In this document: positions 32,491 through 41,792 of the stretch, in pieces
Numbering within the stretch: the first letter of the stretch is position 1
Layout: each line of letters starts with the position of its first letter
Origin: Flaviaestuariibacter flavus
GTDB lineage: Bacteria > Bacteroidota > Bacteroidia > Chitinophagales > Chitinophagaceae
Assembly: GCF_004337505.1 (NCBI RefSeq)
Contig: NZ_SJZI01000046.1
Span: 1-64,000 of the forward strand
Direction of reading: 5' to 3'
Length of the DNA: 64,000 bases
Notes under the pieces: model-generated
The model's input: only the letters and a program-made list of their open reading frames with translations
The model's database searches: none
Told to the model about the DNA's origin: nothing
Made by a program: the position numbers and the translations under genes

Positions 32491-32928
32491 ATTCTCTTCA
32501 TCCGTGTACACGCCCCACCAGTTGTCAGGGAAGGTGGCGATGCCTTCTTCGAGATGGTAAGGAAAGGTGTACTGCACCTGTCTTTTGGCGAGGCCGTGCC
32601 AGGTGTCGAGCACAACGGCGTCGGTGCCTTCGGGATAATTTTCGCCGGTGACCCGTGCATCCCAGGCAATGGCCCAGGCGGTGGCGCTGCCCTGCGCTAC
32701 GAGCTTGCCGAAAACTTTTTGGTATTGCGCAATGACCGCTGCGCTCTCCGGCTGCTCGTTGCCTTCATAAACGCCAAGGGGTACCAGACCGCCGCTGACA
32801 TCGAGATACGCACCTACCGGAAAGAACTCGCCATACTTTTCAATGAGGTCGGCACAAAAACCGACCAGGTATTGGATCAGCTCGTTGAGGTCCTGCTCGA
32901 TGCGGGCTTCGTTTGGTTGGTTGGACAT
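32482..32928 (-). CDS. Hypothetical cytoplasmic protein
   Basis: 148 residues from the ATG at 32928 (a longer frame from 33075 would run into the neighbouring gene). No signal peptide. Pattern: helical N-terminus (EARIEQDLNELIQYLVGFCADLIEKYGEFFPVGAYLD), then a beta-rich part (VPLGVYEGNEQPES, AWAIAWDARVTG, DAVVLDTWHG, YTFPYHLEEG) and an acidic end GVYTDEENIQ. I do not recognise the family, although its general style recalls small immunity-like proteins. Downstream of another unknown on the same strand. Confidence 0.75.
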   Translation of the reverse strand: MSNQPNEARIEQDLNELIQYLVGFCADLIEKYGEFFPVGAYLDVSGGLVPLGVYEGNEQPESAAVIAQYQKVFGKLVAQGSATAWAIAWDARVTGENYPEGTDAVVLDTWHGLAKRQVQYTFPYHLEEGIATFPDNWWGVYTDEENIQ

Positions 32929-32981
32929 CGGGTAAAGATAGTCGGGAAAGAGCGACGTGCTTCGTCGTGCTCCATCGTGCC

Positions 32982-33575
32982 CTACAGGATCAGCATGCCT
33001 TTGGCGGACGCTTTGCGCCACGTTTTTCCGTCGGAATAAAAAACTGCGAGCAGTACGGCCCACTGGTCGCTCCATTGCGGGTCGGCAGACCGAAGGATGA
33101 TGGCGGCCGACAGGAAGGCATAGCGTCTGTCGGTGCTGTACACAGGCTCCGAAATTTCAATCCGCAGGGGCGCTGCTTTTGCTTTCGCAGAAGTTGCGTA
33201 GCCTGCGCCCGACAGCCTTAGCGGGCGGGGACGCGCATTTCCAACTGCCCGCTGCAAGGCTTGCATTTCAGGTAAGGTGGAGATGTATCCGGGGAACTCC
33301 TCCGGCACAAAGCGGTTAAAGGGATGGTGTTCATCGCGCCGCCACTGCAGCAGCGTGGCGTAGGTGGCGGTATCAAGACCATTGATCCAGAAGGGCCCGG
33401 CGCACCACGCTATGGTGCTATCTGCCACCACGAGTGTCCGGGGTAGTTTCCACCCTGATGATTTCAGGAACTCAAAGTTAGACCGGTCGGAGAGCAGCAG
33501 CCGGAACAGGGTGCTGTCCTGCGCCATAGCGACGGAGCCGCACAGCAACAGCAGCAGGAGCTGGAGTTTTCGCAT
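32982..33575 (-). CDS. Small secreted hypothetical protein
   Basis: 197 residues with signal peptide (MRKLQLLLLLLCGSVAMAQ). Mature part has no recognised domain; contains a Trp-rich stretch (WINGLDTATYATLLQWRRDEHHPF) and a beta hairpin-like C-terminus (YAFLSAAIILRSADPQWSDQWAVLLAVFYSDGKTWRKAS). Likely periplasmic. Probably co-transcribed with the downstream hypothetical, 53 bases away. Confidence 0.72.
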   Translation of the reverse strand: MRKLQLLLLLLCGSVAMAQDSTLFRLLLSDRSNFEFLKSSGWKLPRTLVVADSTIAWCAGPFWINGLDTATYATLLQWRRDEHHPFNRFVPEEFPGYISTLPEMQALQRAVGNARPRPLRLSGAGYATSAKAKAAPLRIEISEPVYSTDRRYAFLSAAIILRSADPQWSDQWAVLLAVFYSDGKTWRKASAKGMLIL

Positions 33576-33657
33576 CGCATTCTATTTGGTAGGTATGAAG
33601 ATAGCTTTCCGGCTTTTTGCCGCGGCGGTGCTCAGGAGGCGTTTGTTGGTTTTAGCC

Positions 33658-33665
33658 TACTTTCG
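33658..33665 (+). promoter_or_regulatory. Candidate -7 element of PAS kinase gene
   Basis: TACTTTCG, one mismatch to TAnnTTTG, with TTTGTTGG 12-16 bases upstream. It lies 43 bases before the ATG at 33709 and argues against earlier starts. Confidence 0.4.
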
Positions 33666-33708
33666 GCTTTGCCGCAACGCAATCGTGACGGCGCAACCCT
33701 TAGCCTGC

Positions 33709-36009
33709 ATGAAACAGAAAGCGGAGACGGATCCTCAACCCAAAAGCCTGTTCGGAAACGACGATGCGCGCTTCCGCAACCTGATACAACAGTCGTCGGC
33801 GGTCATCGCCGTGTTGCTGGGCGAGGAGTTGCGCATAGCCGAGGCCAACCCGGCGGCGCTGGAGCTCTGGCAGGTCGGCAGCGAAGTCATCGGCGAGCCG
33901 ATCTTTGAGGTACTCCCGGAATTGCGCACGCAAGGTTTTCCCGAGTTGATGCGGCAGGTGCTGCATACGGGCATCCCGTACCGCGGCACTCAGTTGCCTA
34001 CCCGCTTCGAGCGACCCGGCGGCGTGGCCGACACCCGCTACTTCAATACGGAATACACGCCGTTTTACGAGCAGGACACCATCACCGGCGTTATGCTGCT
34101 TGCTACCGATGTTACCGGACAGGTGCTGGCCCGCCAGCAACGCAGCATCGCCGAAGACGAGGTGCAGTCGGCTATTGCCGCCGCCGACCTGGGCTACTGG
34201 AACGTCGATCCGCGCAACTTCACTCTCAAGAGCAACCGCCGCACCCGCGAGCTCTTCGGGCTGCCGGCCGACCAGGAAGATGTAGACATGAAGTTCGCCA
34301 TCGCGGCGATACACGACGACGACCGCGACCGCGTAGTGGCCGCCATCACGCGCACCATTACCGACCCGGCGCACAGCAACTACGATATCGAGTACCGCGT
34401 CGTTCATCCCGAAGACGGCGGCACCCGTTATGTGCGGGCCATCGGCAAATCCTATTTCGACAATGGGGTGGCTTACCGCTTCAGCGGCACCATACAGGAC
34501 ATCACCCGCAAGAAGCTGGCGGAAGAAAGGCTCCGCGCTTCCGAGCAGCGCTTCGGCGCGGCCATTTCCGCGGTGCAGGGCGTACTCTGGACCAACAATG
34601 CCGAAGGCAGGATGGTGGGCGAGCAGCCCGGCTGGTCGGCGCTCACCGGGCAGACGCAGGCCGAGTACGAAGGCTTCGGCTGGGCCACGGCCGTGCACCC
34701 CGACGACGCGCAGCCTACCGTGGAGGCCTGGACGGACGCCGTGCGCGCGAAAAAGAAGTTCGTTTTTGAGCACCGTCTCCGGCGCCGCGACGGCAGCTGG
34801 GGACGCTATTCGATACAGGCCATCCCCATCCTTTCCGATGACGGGTCGATACGCGAATGGGTAGGTGTGCACACCGACATCACCGAGCAGCGGGCCGCCG
34901 AAGAGGCGCTCCGGAACTCGGAGGCGCAGCTGCGGCTGCTCGCCGACTTCATGCCACAGATCGTGTGGGCCACCGACGCTACGGGCTACCATGATTTCTT
35001 CAACCAGCGCTGGTACGAGTTTACCGGCCTCAGCTATGAGCAAACGAAAGGCGAAGGCTGGTCGCTGGTGCTGCACCCCGAGGATGTAGCGCGCACCCAG
35101 CTGGTATGGCACCACTGCCTCGACACCGGTGCTTATTACGAGGTGGAATACCGGATGCGCCGTGCCGACGGCGAATATCGCTGGCTGCTGGCACGGGCAA
35201 CGCCGGTACGCAACGACGAGGGCATCATCGTCCGCTGGTTTGGCACCTGCACCGACATTCACGACCAGAAAGCCTTTGCCAATACACTGGAGCGGCTGGT
35301 GGCGGAACGTACCGTAGAACTACAACGCTCCAATGACGACCTGCAGCAGTTCGCCCATGTGGCCTCGCACGACCTGAAGGAGCCGGTGCGCAAGATCGCC
35401 ACCTTCGAAAGCCGCCTCTCCCACGAGTTCGGCGCCGAGCTTCCGGAGCGGGCGAAGGCCTATCTCGAAAAGATCCGCAACGCGGCCCGCCGCATGTATA
35501 CAATGATCGAGGGCGTGCTCCGTTATTCGTCCATCAGTGAGGGCGAGCAGGCTGCCGGGCAGGTAGATCTCAACGAGATCATTGCCCAGATCCGTTCCGA
35601 CCTCGAAGTGTTGATCGCCGACAAAGAAGCCCGCATTGAAGCAGGGCCCCTGCCGGTGCTTCCCGGCTCATCGACGCTGCTCTACCAGCTTTTTTACAAC
35701 ATTCTCAACAACGCGCTCAAGTTTGCGGCGCCGGGCCGCCCGCTGCAGGTGCGCATCAGCGCCGAAGCGTTGCCGGGCGCCACGCGCATCTCGGTTGCCG
35801 ACAACGGCATCGGCTTCTCGCCTGCCAACCGCGAGCGCATCTTCAAGACCTTTACCCGCCTGCATCCCAAAGACCGCTACGAAGGCACGGGCCTCGGCCT
35901 CGCGCTTTGCCAGAAGATCGTGAGCCGGCACGGGGGCACCATCAGCGCCGAAGGCCAGGAAGGGGAGGGGGCTACGTTTATTGTTACGCTGCCGCTGCAG
36001 GCACGCTGA
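33709..36009 (+). CDS. Multi-PAS sensor histidine kinase, soluble
   Basis: 766 residues without membrane spans. Four PAS/PAC domains at about 19-140, 145-270, 280-400 and 405-525; the later ones end with the PAC phrases FSGTIQDITRKK, WVGVHTDITEQR and WFGTCTDIHDQK. A HisKA domain follows with the phospho-accepting His554 in FAHVASHDLKEPVRK, then the HATPase with N box (FYNILNNALKFA), DNGIGF and GTGLGLALC. No receiver domain, and no response regulator is adjacent, so the partner lies elsewhere. Cytoplasmic PAS domains suggest sensing of redox or a small ligand. The frame stays open upstream but overlaps the opposite-strand gene. Confidence 0.92.
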   Translation: MKQKAETDPQPKSLFGNDDARFRNLIQQSSAVIAVLLGEELRIAEANPAALELWQVGSEVIGEPIFEVLPELRTQGFPELMRQVLHTGIPYRGTQLPTRFERPGGVADTRYFNTEYTPFYEQDTITGVMLLATDVTGQVLARQQRSIAEDEVQSAIAAADLGYWNVDPRNFTLKSNRRTRELFGLPADQEDVDMKFAIAAIHDDDRDRVVAAITRTITDPAHSNYDIEYRVVHPEDGGTRYVRAIGKSYFDNGVAYRFSGTIQDITRKKLAEERLRASEQRFGAAISAVQGVLWTNNAEGRMVGEQPGWSALTGQTQAEYEGFGWATAVHPDDAQPTVEAWTDAVRAKKKFVFEHRLRRRDGSWGRYSIQAIPILSDDGSIREWVGVHTDITEQRAAEEALRNSEAQLRLLADFMPQIVWATDATGYHDFFNQRWYEFTGLSYEQTKGEGWSLVLHPEDVARTQLVWHHCLDTGAYYEVEYRMRRADGEYRWLLARATPVRNDEGIIVRWFGTCTDIHDQKAFANTLERLVAERTVELQRSNDDLQQFAHVASHDLKEPVRKIATFESRLSHEFGAELPERAKAYLEKIRNAARRMYTMIEGVLRYSSISEGEQAAGQVDLNEIIAQIRSDLEVLIADKEARIEAGPLPVLPGSSTLLYQLFYNILNNALKFAAPGRPLQVRISAEALPGATRISVADNGIGFSPANRERIFKTFTRLHPKDRYEGTGLGLALCQKIVSRHGGTISAEGQEGEGATFIVTLPLQAR

Positions 36010-36020
36010 AAACCGGAAAC

Positions 36021-36051
36021 GTCCAGAGCCTCGCGACGCGAGGCTCTGGAC
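36021..36051. terminator. Perfect 31-bp palindrome after the kinase gene
   Basis: GTCCAGAGCCTCGCG, one base, then its exact reverse complement, 12 bases after the kinase stop. No T tract follows; it may stabilise the 3' end or terminate weakly. Confidence 0.6.
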
Positions 36052-36182
36052 GTCATTGCGAGCGTAGCAAACTCCCTGACCTGAAGACTGACTGTAACCA
36101 GCAGAAGCTTCGATTCAAAGGTGTTTACGTCTGCGACCACCCTGCGGAAATTTGGAGTTTGCTTCGCTTCGCTCGCAATGAC
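36052..36182. repeat. 131-bp GTCATTGCGAGC element, copy 2 (inverted)
   Basis: Reverse complement shares the interior blocks GCAGGGTGGTCG, TTTGAATCGAAGC and ACAGTCAGTCTTCAGGTC with 55812-55947 and 17490-17625. Confidence 0.82.
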
Positions 36183-36272
36183 GATTATGCGGGGAAAAAT
36201 CCCATAAAATCCTGTTCTTTTTCCCATGGCGGCGCCTGCCGGGGATTCTAGCTTGCGGTAAAAGAACCGATC

Positions 36273-37043
36273 ATGCAAGAGAATATTCCCGGTGTATACA
36301 ACTACTGCGACCGCTGGTGCGAGCGATGCCCGTTTACGGCGCGCTGCGCGGTGTTCGGGATGGATCGCGACCTCGACGCCGGGGCATCAGACCCGGAGGA
36401 CGCGCAGTTTGCCGAAGCGATCTCCTCCCGCCTCACCGGTGCGCTGACACTGCTGCAGGAGGCCGCCGGGCGCTGGGGGCTGGAGCTGGAAGAGCCCACG
36501 CCCGAAGAAGCGGCAGCCTGCGCGGCACGGGAGGCATCCATCGAAGAAGCGCTCGACGGCAGCCCCCTGTTGGAGGCCTGCACCGAATTTGCCGATACCG
36601 TAGAATTACTGTTTGCCGACCTTGAAGCCTGGGACAGCCAGGGCCGTGAGCTTGCCCGCGCGGCCGCCCTCGGCATCAAAACCATCGACGAAGGCCTGGC
36701 CGAGATCGAGCTGCTTGCCGACTGCCGCCATGTGCTGGGCTGGTACCAGTATTTTATCGGCGTGAAGTTTCGCCGCGCGCTGCATGGCCGGTATTCCCAT
36801 GATGAAGAGGACATGGGACTGCAGTGTGATTCCAACGGCTCGGCGAAGGTGGCACTCCTGGCGGTAGATCGCTCGCGCCTCGCGCTGACCACCCTGCTCC
36901 GCCTGTTTTCAAATGAAGACCGCATACTCGGACTGCTCGGCCTGCTCGGGCGCATCGAGCGCCTTGGGCGGGAAGCTTTTCCGGACGCCGAACACTTTTG
37001 CCGCCCGGGCTTCGACGAACAGCCCGCAATTGCCAACGTGTAA
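36273..37043 (+). CDS. Four-cysteine helical protein of unknown function, paralogue 1
   Basis: 256 residues, no signal peptide. The N-terminus carries Cys12, Cys16, Cys19 and Cys25 (YCDRWCERCPFTARC), a C-x3-C-x2-C-x5-C cluster fit for an Fe-S cluster or zinc. The remainder is acidic, Ala/Glu/Leu-rich and predicted helical, with a conserved end shared with the next gene: SAKVALLAVDRSRLAL, LFSNEDRILGLLGLLGRIER and CRPGFDEQP. The first three cysteines have the spacing of radical-SAM enzymes, but the rest does not look like a TIM barrel. I do not recognise the family. Confidence 0.82.
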   Translation: MQENIPGVYNYCDRWCERCPFTARCAVFGMDRDLDAGASDPEDAQFAEAISSRLTGALTLLQEAAGRWGLELEEPTPEEAAACAAREASIEEALDGSPLLEACTEFADTVELLFADLEAWDSQGRELARAAALGIKTIDEGLAEIELLADCRHVLGWYQYFIGVKFRRALHGRYSHDEEDMGLQCDSNGSAKVALLAVDRSRLALTTLLRLFSNEDRILGLLGLLGRIERLGREAFPDAEHFCRPGFDEQPAIANV

Positions 37044-37058
37044 CCCAAACCCCTGCTT

Positions 37059-37820
37059 ATGCATACTTATATCGACGGTATTTACTGCTATTGCGATCAT
37101 TGGTGCGAGCGCTGTTCCTTTACGGAGCGCTGCGCGGTATTCACGGGTACGCGGCTCCAGCCCGATGGCGACCCGGCCAGCCCGGAGTTCTGGCAGCAGG
37201 CCCTCGCTCATTTTGCTGCCACGCACGCAGGTCTTGCCGGCGAAGCGCTGGAACTGGATATTGATGTGCGGCCGCCTACCGAGGCGGAACTCGAGGCCGC
37301 GGAACAGCGGCAGGCGCTGATCGATGCGCGCCTCAGCGTGGAGCCCTTGCTTCGCCTGGCCGGTGCCTGGCAGGCGCAGCTCCTGGCACTGATGGAAGAC
37401 ACGCCTTACTGGCGGCGCCTCGCCCGCGCGGCCGCGCAACAGGCAACACTCGGCATCCGATCCCCGGATGCGGCGATGCGCGAAGCGGGTGAAGTGACCG
37501 AATACCTCCATGCGCTCCGTCGTTATGCCGAAGTGGTGACCGATCGCATCTCAGGTGCGTTGCTTTGCGACTTCGATGAGGCCGAAGGTCTTGCGGGCGG
37601 TGTGCCGGAGGGTTTGGTGAAGGTGGCCCTGGTGAGCCTCGATCGCTCACGGGAGGCGCTGTCGGGCCTTTACGGGATCTTCGCCGACGAGGATCGCATG
37701 TTGCCGCTCTTCTCCCTGCTCGGGAACCTGGAGCGAGCCATCACAACGGCCTATCCCGGTGCGCGTGCTTTTGTGCGTCCCGGGTTCGACGAGGCGCCGC
37801 CGTTGCTGGCAGCGAGCTGA
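37059..37820 (+). CDS. Four-cysteine helical protein of unknown function, paralogue 2
   Basis: 253 residues, 15 bases after paralogue 1 and clearly its duplicate. The four cysteines are at identical positions 12, 16, 19 and 25 (YCDHWCERCSFTERC), with an extra Cys10. The middle is diverged; the C-terminal block is conserved (VKVALVSLDRSREAL, FADEDRMLPLFSLLGNLERA, VRPGFDEAP). Same strand and tight spacing suggest one transcript and possibly a heterodimer. Function unknown. Confidence 0.82.
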   Translation: MHTYIDGIYCYCDHWCERCSFTERCAVFTGTRLQPDGDPASPEFWQQALAHFAATHAGLAGEALELDIDVRPPTEAELEAAEQRQALIDARLSVEPLLRLAGAWQAQLLALMEDTPYWRRLARAAAQQATLGIRSPDAAMREAGEVTEYLHALRRYAEVVTDRISGALLCDFDEAEGLAGGVPEGLVKVALVSLDRSREALSGLYGIFADEDRMLPLFSLLGNLERAITTAYPGARAFVRPGFDEAPPLLAAS

Positions 37821-37838
37821 GCCTGCGGTCTTCGGGGC

Positions 37839-38621
37839 TTACCCGGTGGCCAGCGGGCGCCGGCAGCGGAAGGTCAGCCAAAGCGATAGTCCGAGAATAG
37901 CAGCCTGCGTGACCAGGCCTGCCAGCTGCATCGCCTGCGGGTGATCGGGTATTCCCGCCTTCCACAGCGACCGGTAGCCCGGAAAGCCGCCTGCCAATGC
38001 CTGCATCACGTTGACGCCGAAGTGCAGTCCGGTAGGGAGGGCGATTCCGCCGCTCCTGGCCGCCGCGATGCCGAAGAGGAAGGACCAGACGCCGGGGCCT
38101 GCCAGGGCCTGAAGCGGGTGCCAGCCCGAAGCCATGTGGTAGACCGCAAAAGCGACGGCCACGATCAGCTGGGCGACGGGCAGCCCGTAGCGCTCTTCCA
38201 ACAGGCGGAACGGGTAGCCGCGAAAAGCGATCTCTTCCATCCAGGCGAGGAACAACAGTGCCAGGTAGGGGAGGAGTTCCAGGGCACTGAAAGGTGCATG
38301 CGTACGGTAAAGCCCCGCGCCGCCGGTGCCGTACACCACGAGGAACAGGAGGGCGGTAAGCAAAAGCCCGGCGGCAAAGCCGGCAACGGCCAAGCCCGGC
38401 TGACGCCTTGCGGAAGTAACGACTGTCGCCCTTGAAGCAAACAGGTAGCAGCAGGCACCGGCGGCGATCATCCCTTGCAGCCCATACACGAAGCGTTCGT
38501 AAGCCGGGGGAAAGAACGGCTTGATCATACTGCCCTGCAGGAAAAGGAGTATTACAAACAGGGTCCAGAAGAGTGCTGCCCGGGCCAGCGGGTTTCGGGG
38601 GCGCGATAGCGGAAGGGGCAT
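37839..38621 (-). CDS. CPBP-family intramembrane metalloprotease (CAAX protease-like)
   Basis: 260 residues with about seven membrane spans. Catalytic motifs of the CPBP/Rce1 family: EE-x3-R in WMEEIAFRGYPF, His in AVYHMASGWHP and His in TGLHFGVNVMQ. Convergent with the four-cysteine pair, 18 bases apart. Substrate unknown; members can mature peptides or take part in self-immunity. Confidence 0.88.
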   Translation of the reverse strand: MPLPLSRPRNPLARAALFWTLFVILLFLQGSMIKPFFPPAYERFVYGLQGMIAAGACCYLFASRATVVTSARRQPGLAVAGFAAGLLLTALLFLVVYGTGGAGLYRTHAPFSALELLPYLALLFLAWMEEIAFRGYPFRLLEERYGLPVAQLIVAVAFAVYHMASGWHPLQALAGPGVWSFLFGIAAARSGGIALPTGLHFGVNVMQALAGGFPGYRSLWKAGIPDHPQAMQLAGLVTQAAILGLSLWLTFRCRRPLATG

Positions 38622-38895
38622 GTTAGCAATTTACCGGTGAAAGGCAAAGTAGGGCTTTTCTCCGACCTTTCGGCCGGGCTGAAACGTTTCACGGGCTAGC
38701 GCGGACGAAGAGCCCGGTGGCTTGGGCAGGTAGCTGATTGTCAATACTTTCGGCCAGGGGCTGGGGTTACAGAACCCATTTTTTAGGGAGTGATTCGGAT
38801 GGATCCGGGCCGCAAACCATTCTACGAAAACGTTCGTCCTTGCATTCCGTCAATTCATCCCCGAATCTTCCCAATCATACACATTTAGGATGGTC

Positions 38896-38936
38896 ACCCA
38901 ATGGCATTGGGTCAAGTTTACGACACATTTCGTAAA
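38896..38936. promoter_or_regulatory. Two adjacent perfect palindromes upstream of the outer-membrane receptor
   Basis: ACCCAATGGCATTGGGT (38896-38912) and TTTACGACACATTTCGTAAA (38917-38936) are perfect dyads, four bases apart, ending 29 bases before the ATG. They are well placed as operators. The rest of the gap 38622-38965 holds only a TACTTTCG -7-like element near 38744 and no gene. Confidence 0.55.
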
Positions 38937-38965
38937 ACCATTCCAGCCTGACCAAACCACTTGTT

Positions 38966-41404
38966 ATGAAGAAGACCTCTAACCTCCGTCGACTCCTGCT
39001 GCTCCTTTGCGCCCAGCTGACCGTCGTCCTTGCTTTTGCCCAGGGCAGCATCAACGGCACCGTGAAGGACAGCACCAGTGCCAAAGGCCTGCAGTATGCC
39101 ACCATCGAGCTCTTTGCAGCCGCCGACCCGGCCAAGGCCGTGAAAAGCGGGTACACCAATGATAAGGGCCGCTTTAATATTACCGGTCTCGACAGCGGCC
39201 GCTACCTCGTGATCATCTCCCACACCGGCTTTGGCGAACGCCAGCAAACGGTGAACGTGGGCAGGAACGAAGCGGTAGCCATAGGCGAGGTGAGCCTCGG
39301 CGCCGTACCCAAGGAAATGCAGGGTGTGGTGGTGAAGATGCGGAAGCCGCTGATCGAATCGTCGGACGATAAGATCTCCTATAATGTCGCCAACGACCCC
39401 GTGGCCAAGACGGAAACCGCTATCGACATCCTCCGCCGCACGCCTTATGTGAGCGTGGACGGCGACGGCAACGTAACGGTCAACGGGCAGAGCAACTTCA
39501 AGGTGCTGCTCAACGGCCGCGAAACAGCCATGTTTGCCCAGAACGTGAAGGAGGCGCTCAAGGGCTTCCCCGGCGCGCTCATCACCAGGATCGAAGTGAT
39601 CACTTCGCCCTCGGCCAAGTATGATGCCGAAGGTGTGGGCGGCATCATCAACATCATCACCGCCAAGAAGGTGGTGGGTTACAACGGCTCTGTCAATACC
39701 TATTATACCAGCACCGGCTGGTGGAATGCCAATGCCAACATCTCTGCCAAGTACGGCAAGCTGGGCTTCACCCTGTATTACGGCTCGGGCGGCGGTGTGA
39801 ACATACCCGGTATCAACCGCACCACCACCACCAGCTTCGATCCGAATGCCCGTTATGCGAAGCGCGAGCTGTTCGGCAAGCGCTACAGCAACAACTTCTG
39901 GAATTTCGGCAACGCGGAGATCAACTATGAGCTCGACTCACTCAACACCGTAAGTGTGTACGGCAATATCTCGGGTGGCAAGGGCCGCCGCTCGCTCGAC
40001 CAGACCATCACCACGTCTTACGCCGATGGCCGCCCGGATTCGATGAGCCTCTACATGGAAAACGCCCGCAACGAATATCCCACCAAGAGCGTCGGCGCCG
40101 ACTACGTACGCAAGTTTGCCAATAACAAGGAGCGTGAGTTCAGCCTGCGCTTTAACGGCGAGTTCGGCACCAGCAACTCGTTCAATGACGCCGTGACGGA
40201 CAACCCGGTTGCCAGCGACCGCTACGTGGTGAACAACAGTGAGGCCATGAACCGCCAGTATACGCTGCAGGCCGACTACGTGCACCCGATGAAAAAAGAC
40301 ATGAAGATCGAAGGCGGTGTCAAGACGATCCTGCGCCGCGCTTCTTCCGACTTCGAAAGCCTCGACCGCACGTCGGCGGTGGAGTCGTACAAGACCAACC
40401 CGGCCAACACCGACTTCTTCAACTACAACCAGGAGGTGTACAGCGCCTATGCCTCGTACAGCTTCAAGGTGAAGAAGGTGAGCTTCCGGGTGGGCGGCCG
40501 CTTCGAGCACACCGATGTAGACGGCAACTTCACGTCGGGCGCCACCCGCGTGCAGCAGGCCTACAATAACTTCCTCCCGAACGTGCAGATCAGCACCAAG
40601 GTGGGGCAGACCAACCTCGTATTCAACTTCAGCCAGCGGATCCAGCGTCCGTTCATCTGGAACCTGAATCCCTTCCGGATCAACAACGACTCGTTCAACG
40701 TCACCTTTGGCAACCCCGGCCTGCAGCCGCAGCTGATCCACAGTGCTTCGATCGCGGCCCGCGTAAGCAAGGGAAGCACCTTCTTCGGTCTCACCCTCAA
40801 CGGCACGTACAGCGACAATATGATCGTGCAATACGCTACGTTCGACCCGGCCACCGGGGTTACCAGCACTACGAGCGGCAACCTGGGCAAGGAAACCGGC
40901 CTTAACCTCAGCGGTAACGTCAACGCCAAACTCTCCGAAAAATGGAACGTGTCGGTTAACGGTAACGTGCGCTGGTCGCAGGTGGAAAGCCGCGCCGATG
41001 CCCGGCAGAAGGCCAGCGGCTTCGGCGGAAATGCCAACCTCAACAGTAACTTTAACTGGAGCAAGAAGATCTACAGCTACGCTTACGCCGGCTATTTTAA
41101 GAACGCTGTAACCTTCCAGACCAACTACGCGTTGAACCTCTGGTACGGGATTGGTACAGGAGTAAAACTGTGGAACGATAAGTTCAACGTCTCGCTCGGT
41201 ATCTCCAACTTCTTTGAGAAGGACCGCGACTACCGCAACGTGACCACGGCCCCGAACTTCCAGACCGTAAGCGTATCGACGCTGCCCAACCGCGGCTTCT
41301 CGCTCGGTCTCACCTGGAACTTCGGCAAGATGACCGAGAACGTATCGAAGAAGAAAGGCGTCACCAACGATGACCTCGTGGGCGGCTCCGGCGGCGGAAG
41401 ATAA
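38966..41404 (+). CDS. Outer-membrane beta-barrel receptor with CarboxypepD_reg-like domain
   Basis: 812 residues: signal peptide (MKKTSNLRRLLLLLCAQLTVVLAFAQ), an Ig-like carboxypeptidase regulatory domain (about 28-110, INGTVKDSTSAKGLQYATIEL), a plug-like domain (about 130-225, AIDILRRTPYVSVDGDGNVTVNG, ALITRIEVITSPSAKYDAEGVGGIINIIT) and a beta-barrel. This is the OMP_b-brl_3 group of TonB-dependent-receptor-like proteins, distinct from SusC; the tail (VSKKKGVTNDDLVGGSGGGR) extends past the usual terminal aromatic strand. Ligand unknown. Likely regulated through the palindromes just upstream. Confidence 0.9.
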   Translation: MKKTSNLRRLLLLLCAQLTVVLAFAQGSINGTVKDSTSAKGLQYATIELFAAADPAKAVKSGYTNDKGRFNITGLDSGRYLVIISHTGFGERQQTVNVGRNEAVAIGEVSLGAVPKEMQGVVVKMRKPLIESSDDKISYNVANDPVAKTETAIDILRRTPYVSVDGDGNVTVNGQSNFKVLLNGRETAMFAQNVKEALKGFPGALITRIEVITSPSAKYDAEGVGGIINIITAKKVVGYNGSVNTYYTSTGWWNANANISAKYGKLGFTLYYGSGGGVNIPGINRTTTTSFDPNARYAKRELFGKRYSNNFWNFGNAEINYELDSLNTVSVYGNISGGKGRRSLDQTITTSYADGRPDSMSLYMENARNEYPTKSVGADYVRKFANNKEREFSLRFNGEFGTSNSFNDAVTDNPVASDRYVVNNSEAMNRQYTLQADYVHPMKKDMKIEGGVKTILRRASSDFESLDRTSAVESYKTNPANTDFFNYNQEVYSAYASYSFKVKKVSFRVGGRFEHTDVDGNFTSGATRVQQAYNNFLPNVQISTKVGQTNLVFNFSQRIQRPFIWNLNPFRINNDSFNVTFGNPGLQPQLIHSASIAARVSKGSTFFGLTLNGTYSDNMIVQYATFDPATGVTSTTSGNLGKETGLNLSGNVNAKLSEKWNVSVNGNVRWSQVESRADARQKASGFGGNANLNSNFNWSKKIYSYAYAGYFKNAVTFQTNYALNLWYGIGTGVKLWNDKFNVSLGISNFFEKDRDYRNVTTAPNFQTVSVSTLPNRGFSLGLTWNFGKMTENVSKKKGVTNDDLVGGSGGGR

Positions 41405-41481
41405 ATGTCAGATCCCGGATCTCAGATCTCAGATTTGGCTTCGCAAACCAGATCGCAGATCTGAGATCTGACATCTGAAAT
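41405..41481. repeat. Facing heptamer arrays (word CAGATCT) after receptor gene
   Basis: Left: GATCCCG, GATCTCA, GATCTCA, GATTTGG. Right: GATCGCA, GATCTGA, GATCTGA, CATCTGA. They begin directly after the stop codon and can pair. Confidence 0.82.
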
Positions 41482-41523
41482 GAATTACGCGTGTTTTTTT
41501 AAGTGTTAATAAGCCTTAAGTAC

Positions 41524-41546
41524 AAAGCCCTTTTTTTGGGGCTTTT
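41524..41546 (+). terminator. Hairpin in receptor-ileS gap
   Basis: AAAGCCC, T7 loop, GGGGCTTTT. A second hairpin with T4, GTCCCGCC-tggt-GGCGGGAC, lies at 41634-41658. No gene is seen in 41405-41864. Confidence 0.6.
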
Positions 41547-41792
41547 CTCTTTGAGGGAAAGGCATTGGAAGGGAAAGAAGGTTTTTGAACCGCGAAGAAA
41601 AGAAGTCAAAGAAGCGTTACACTAAGAATACGGGTCCCGCCTGGTGGCGGGACTTTTGTTGGCGATGAACCAACGTAAAAGCTTAGCGTAAACCTTAGCC
41701 CCTTCTTTCCTTAGCGGTGAAAGACCTTATTATCCTTTGCCTCCTTTCGGGTACGGAAAAGGCCGCCCGGAAAAGGGCCCACCGGGCCACCC

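Noticed and set aside
36273-37820. Radical-SAM enzymes, from the C-x3-C-x2-C spacing
   Set aside because: No TIM-barrel-like alternation or SAM-binding motifs; the fourth cysteine and helical composition argue for another fold.
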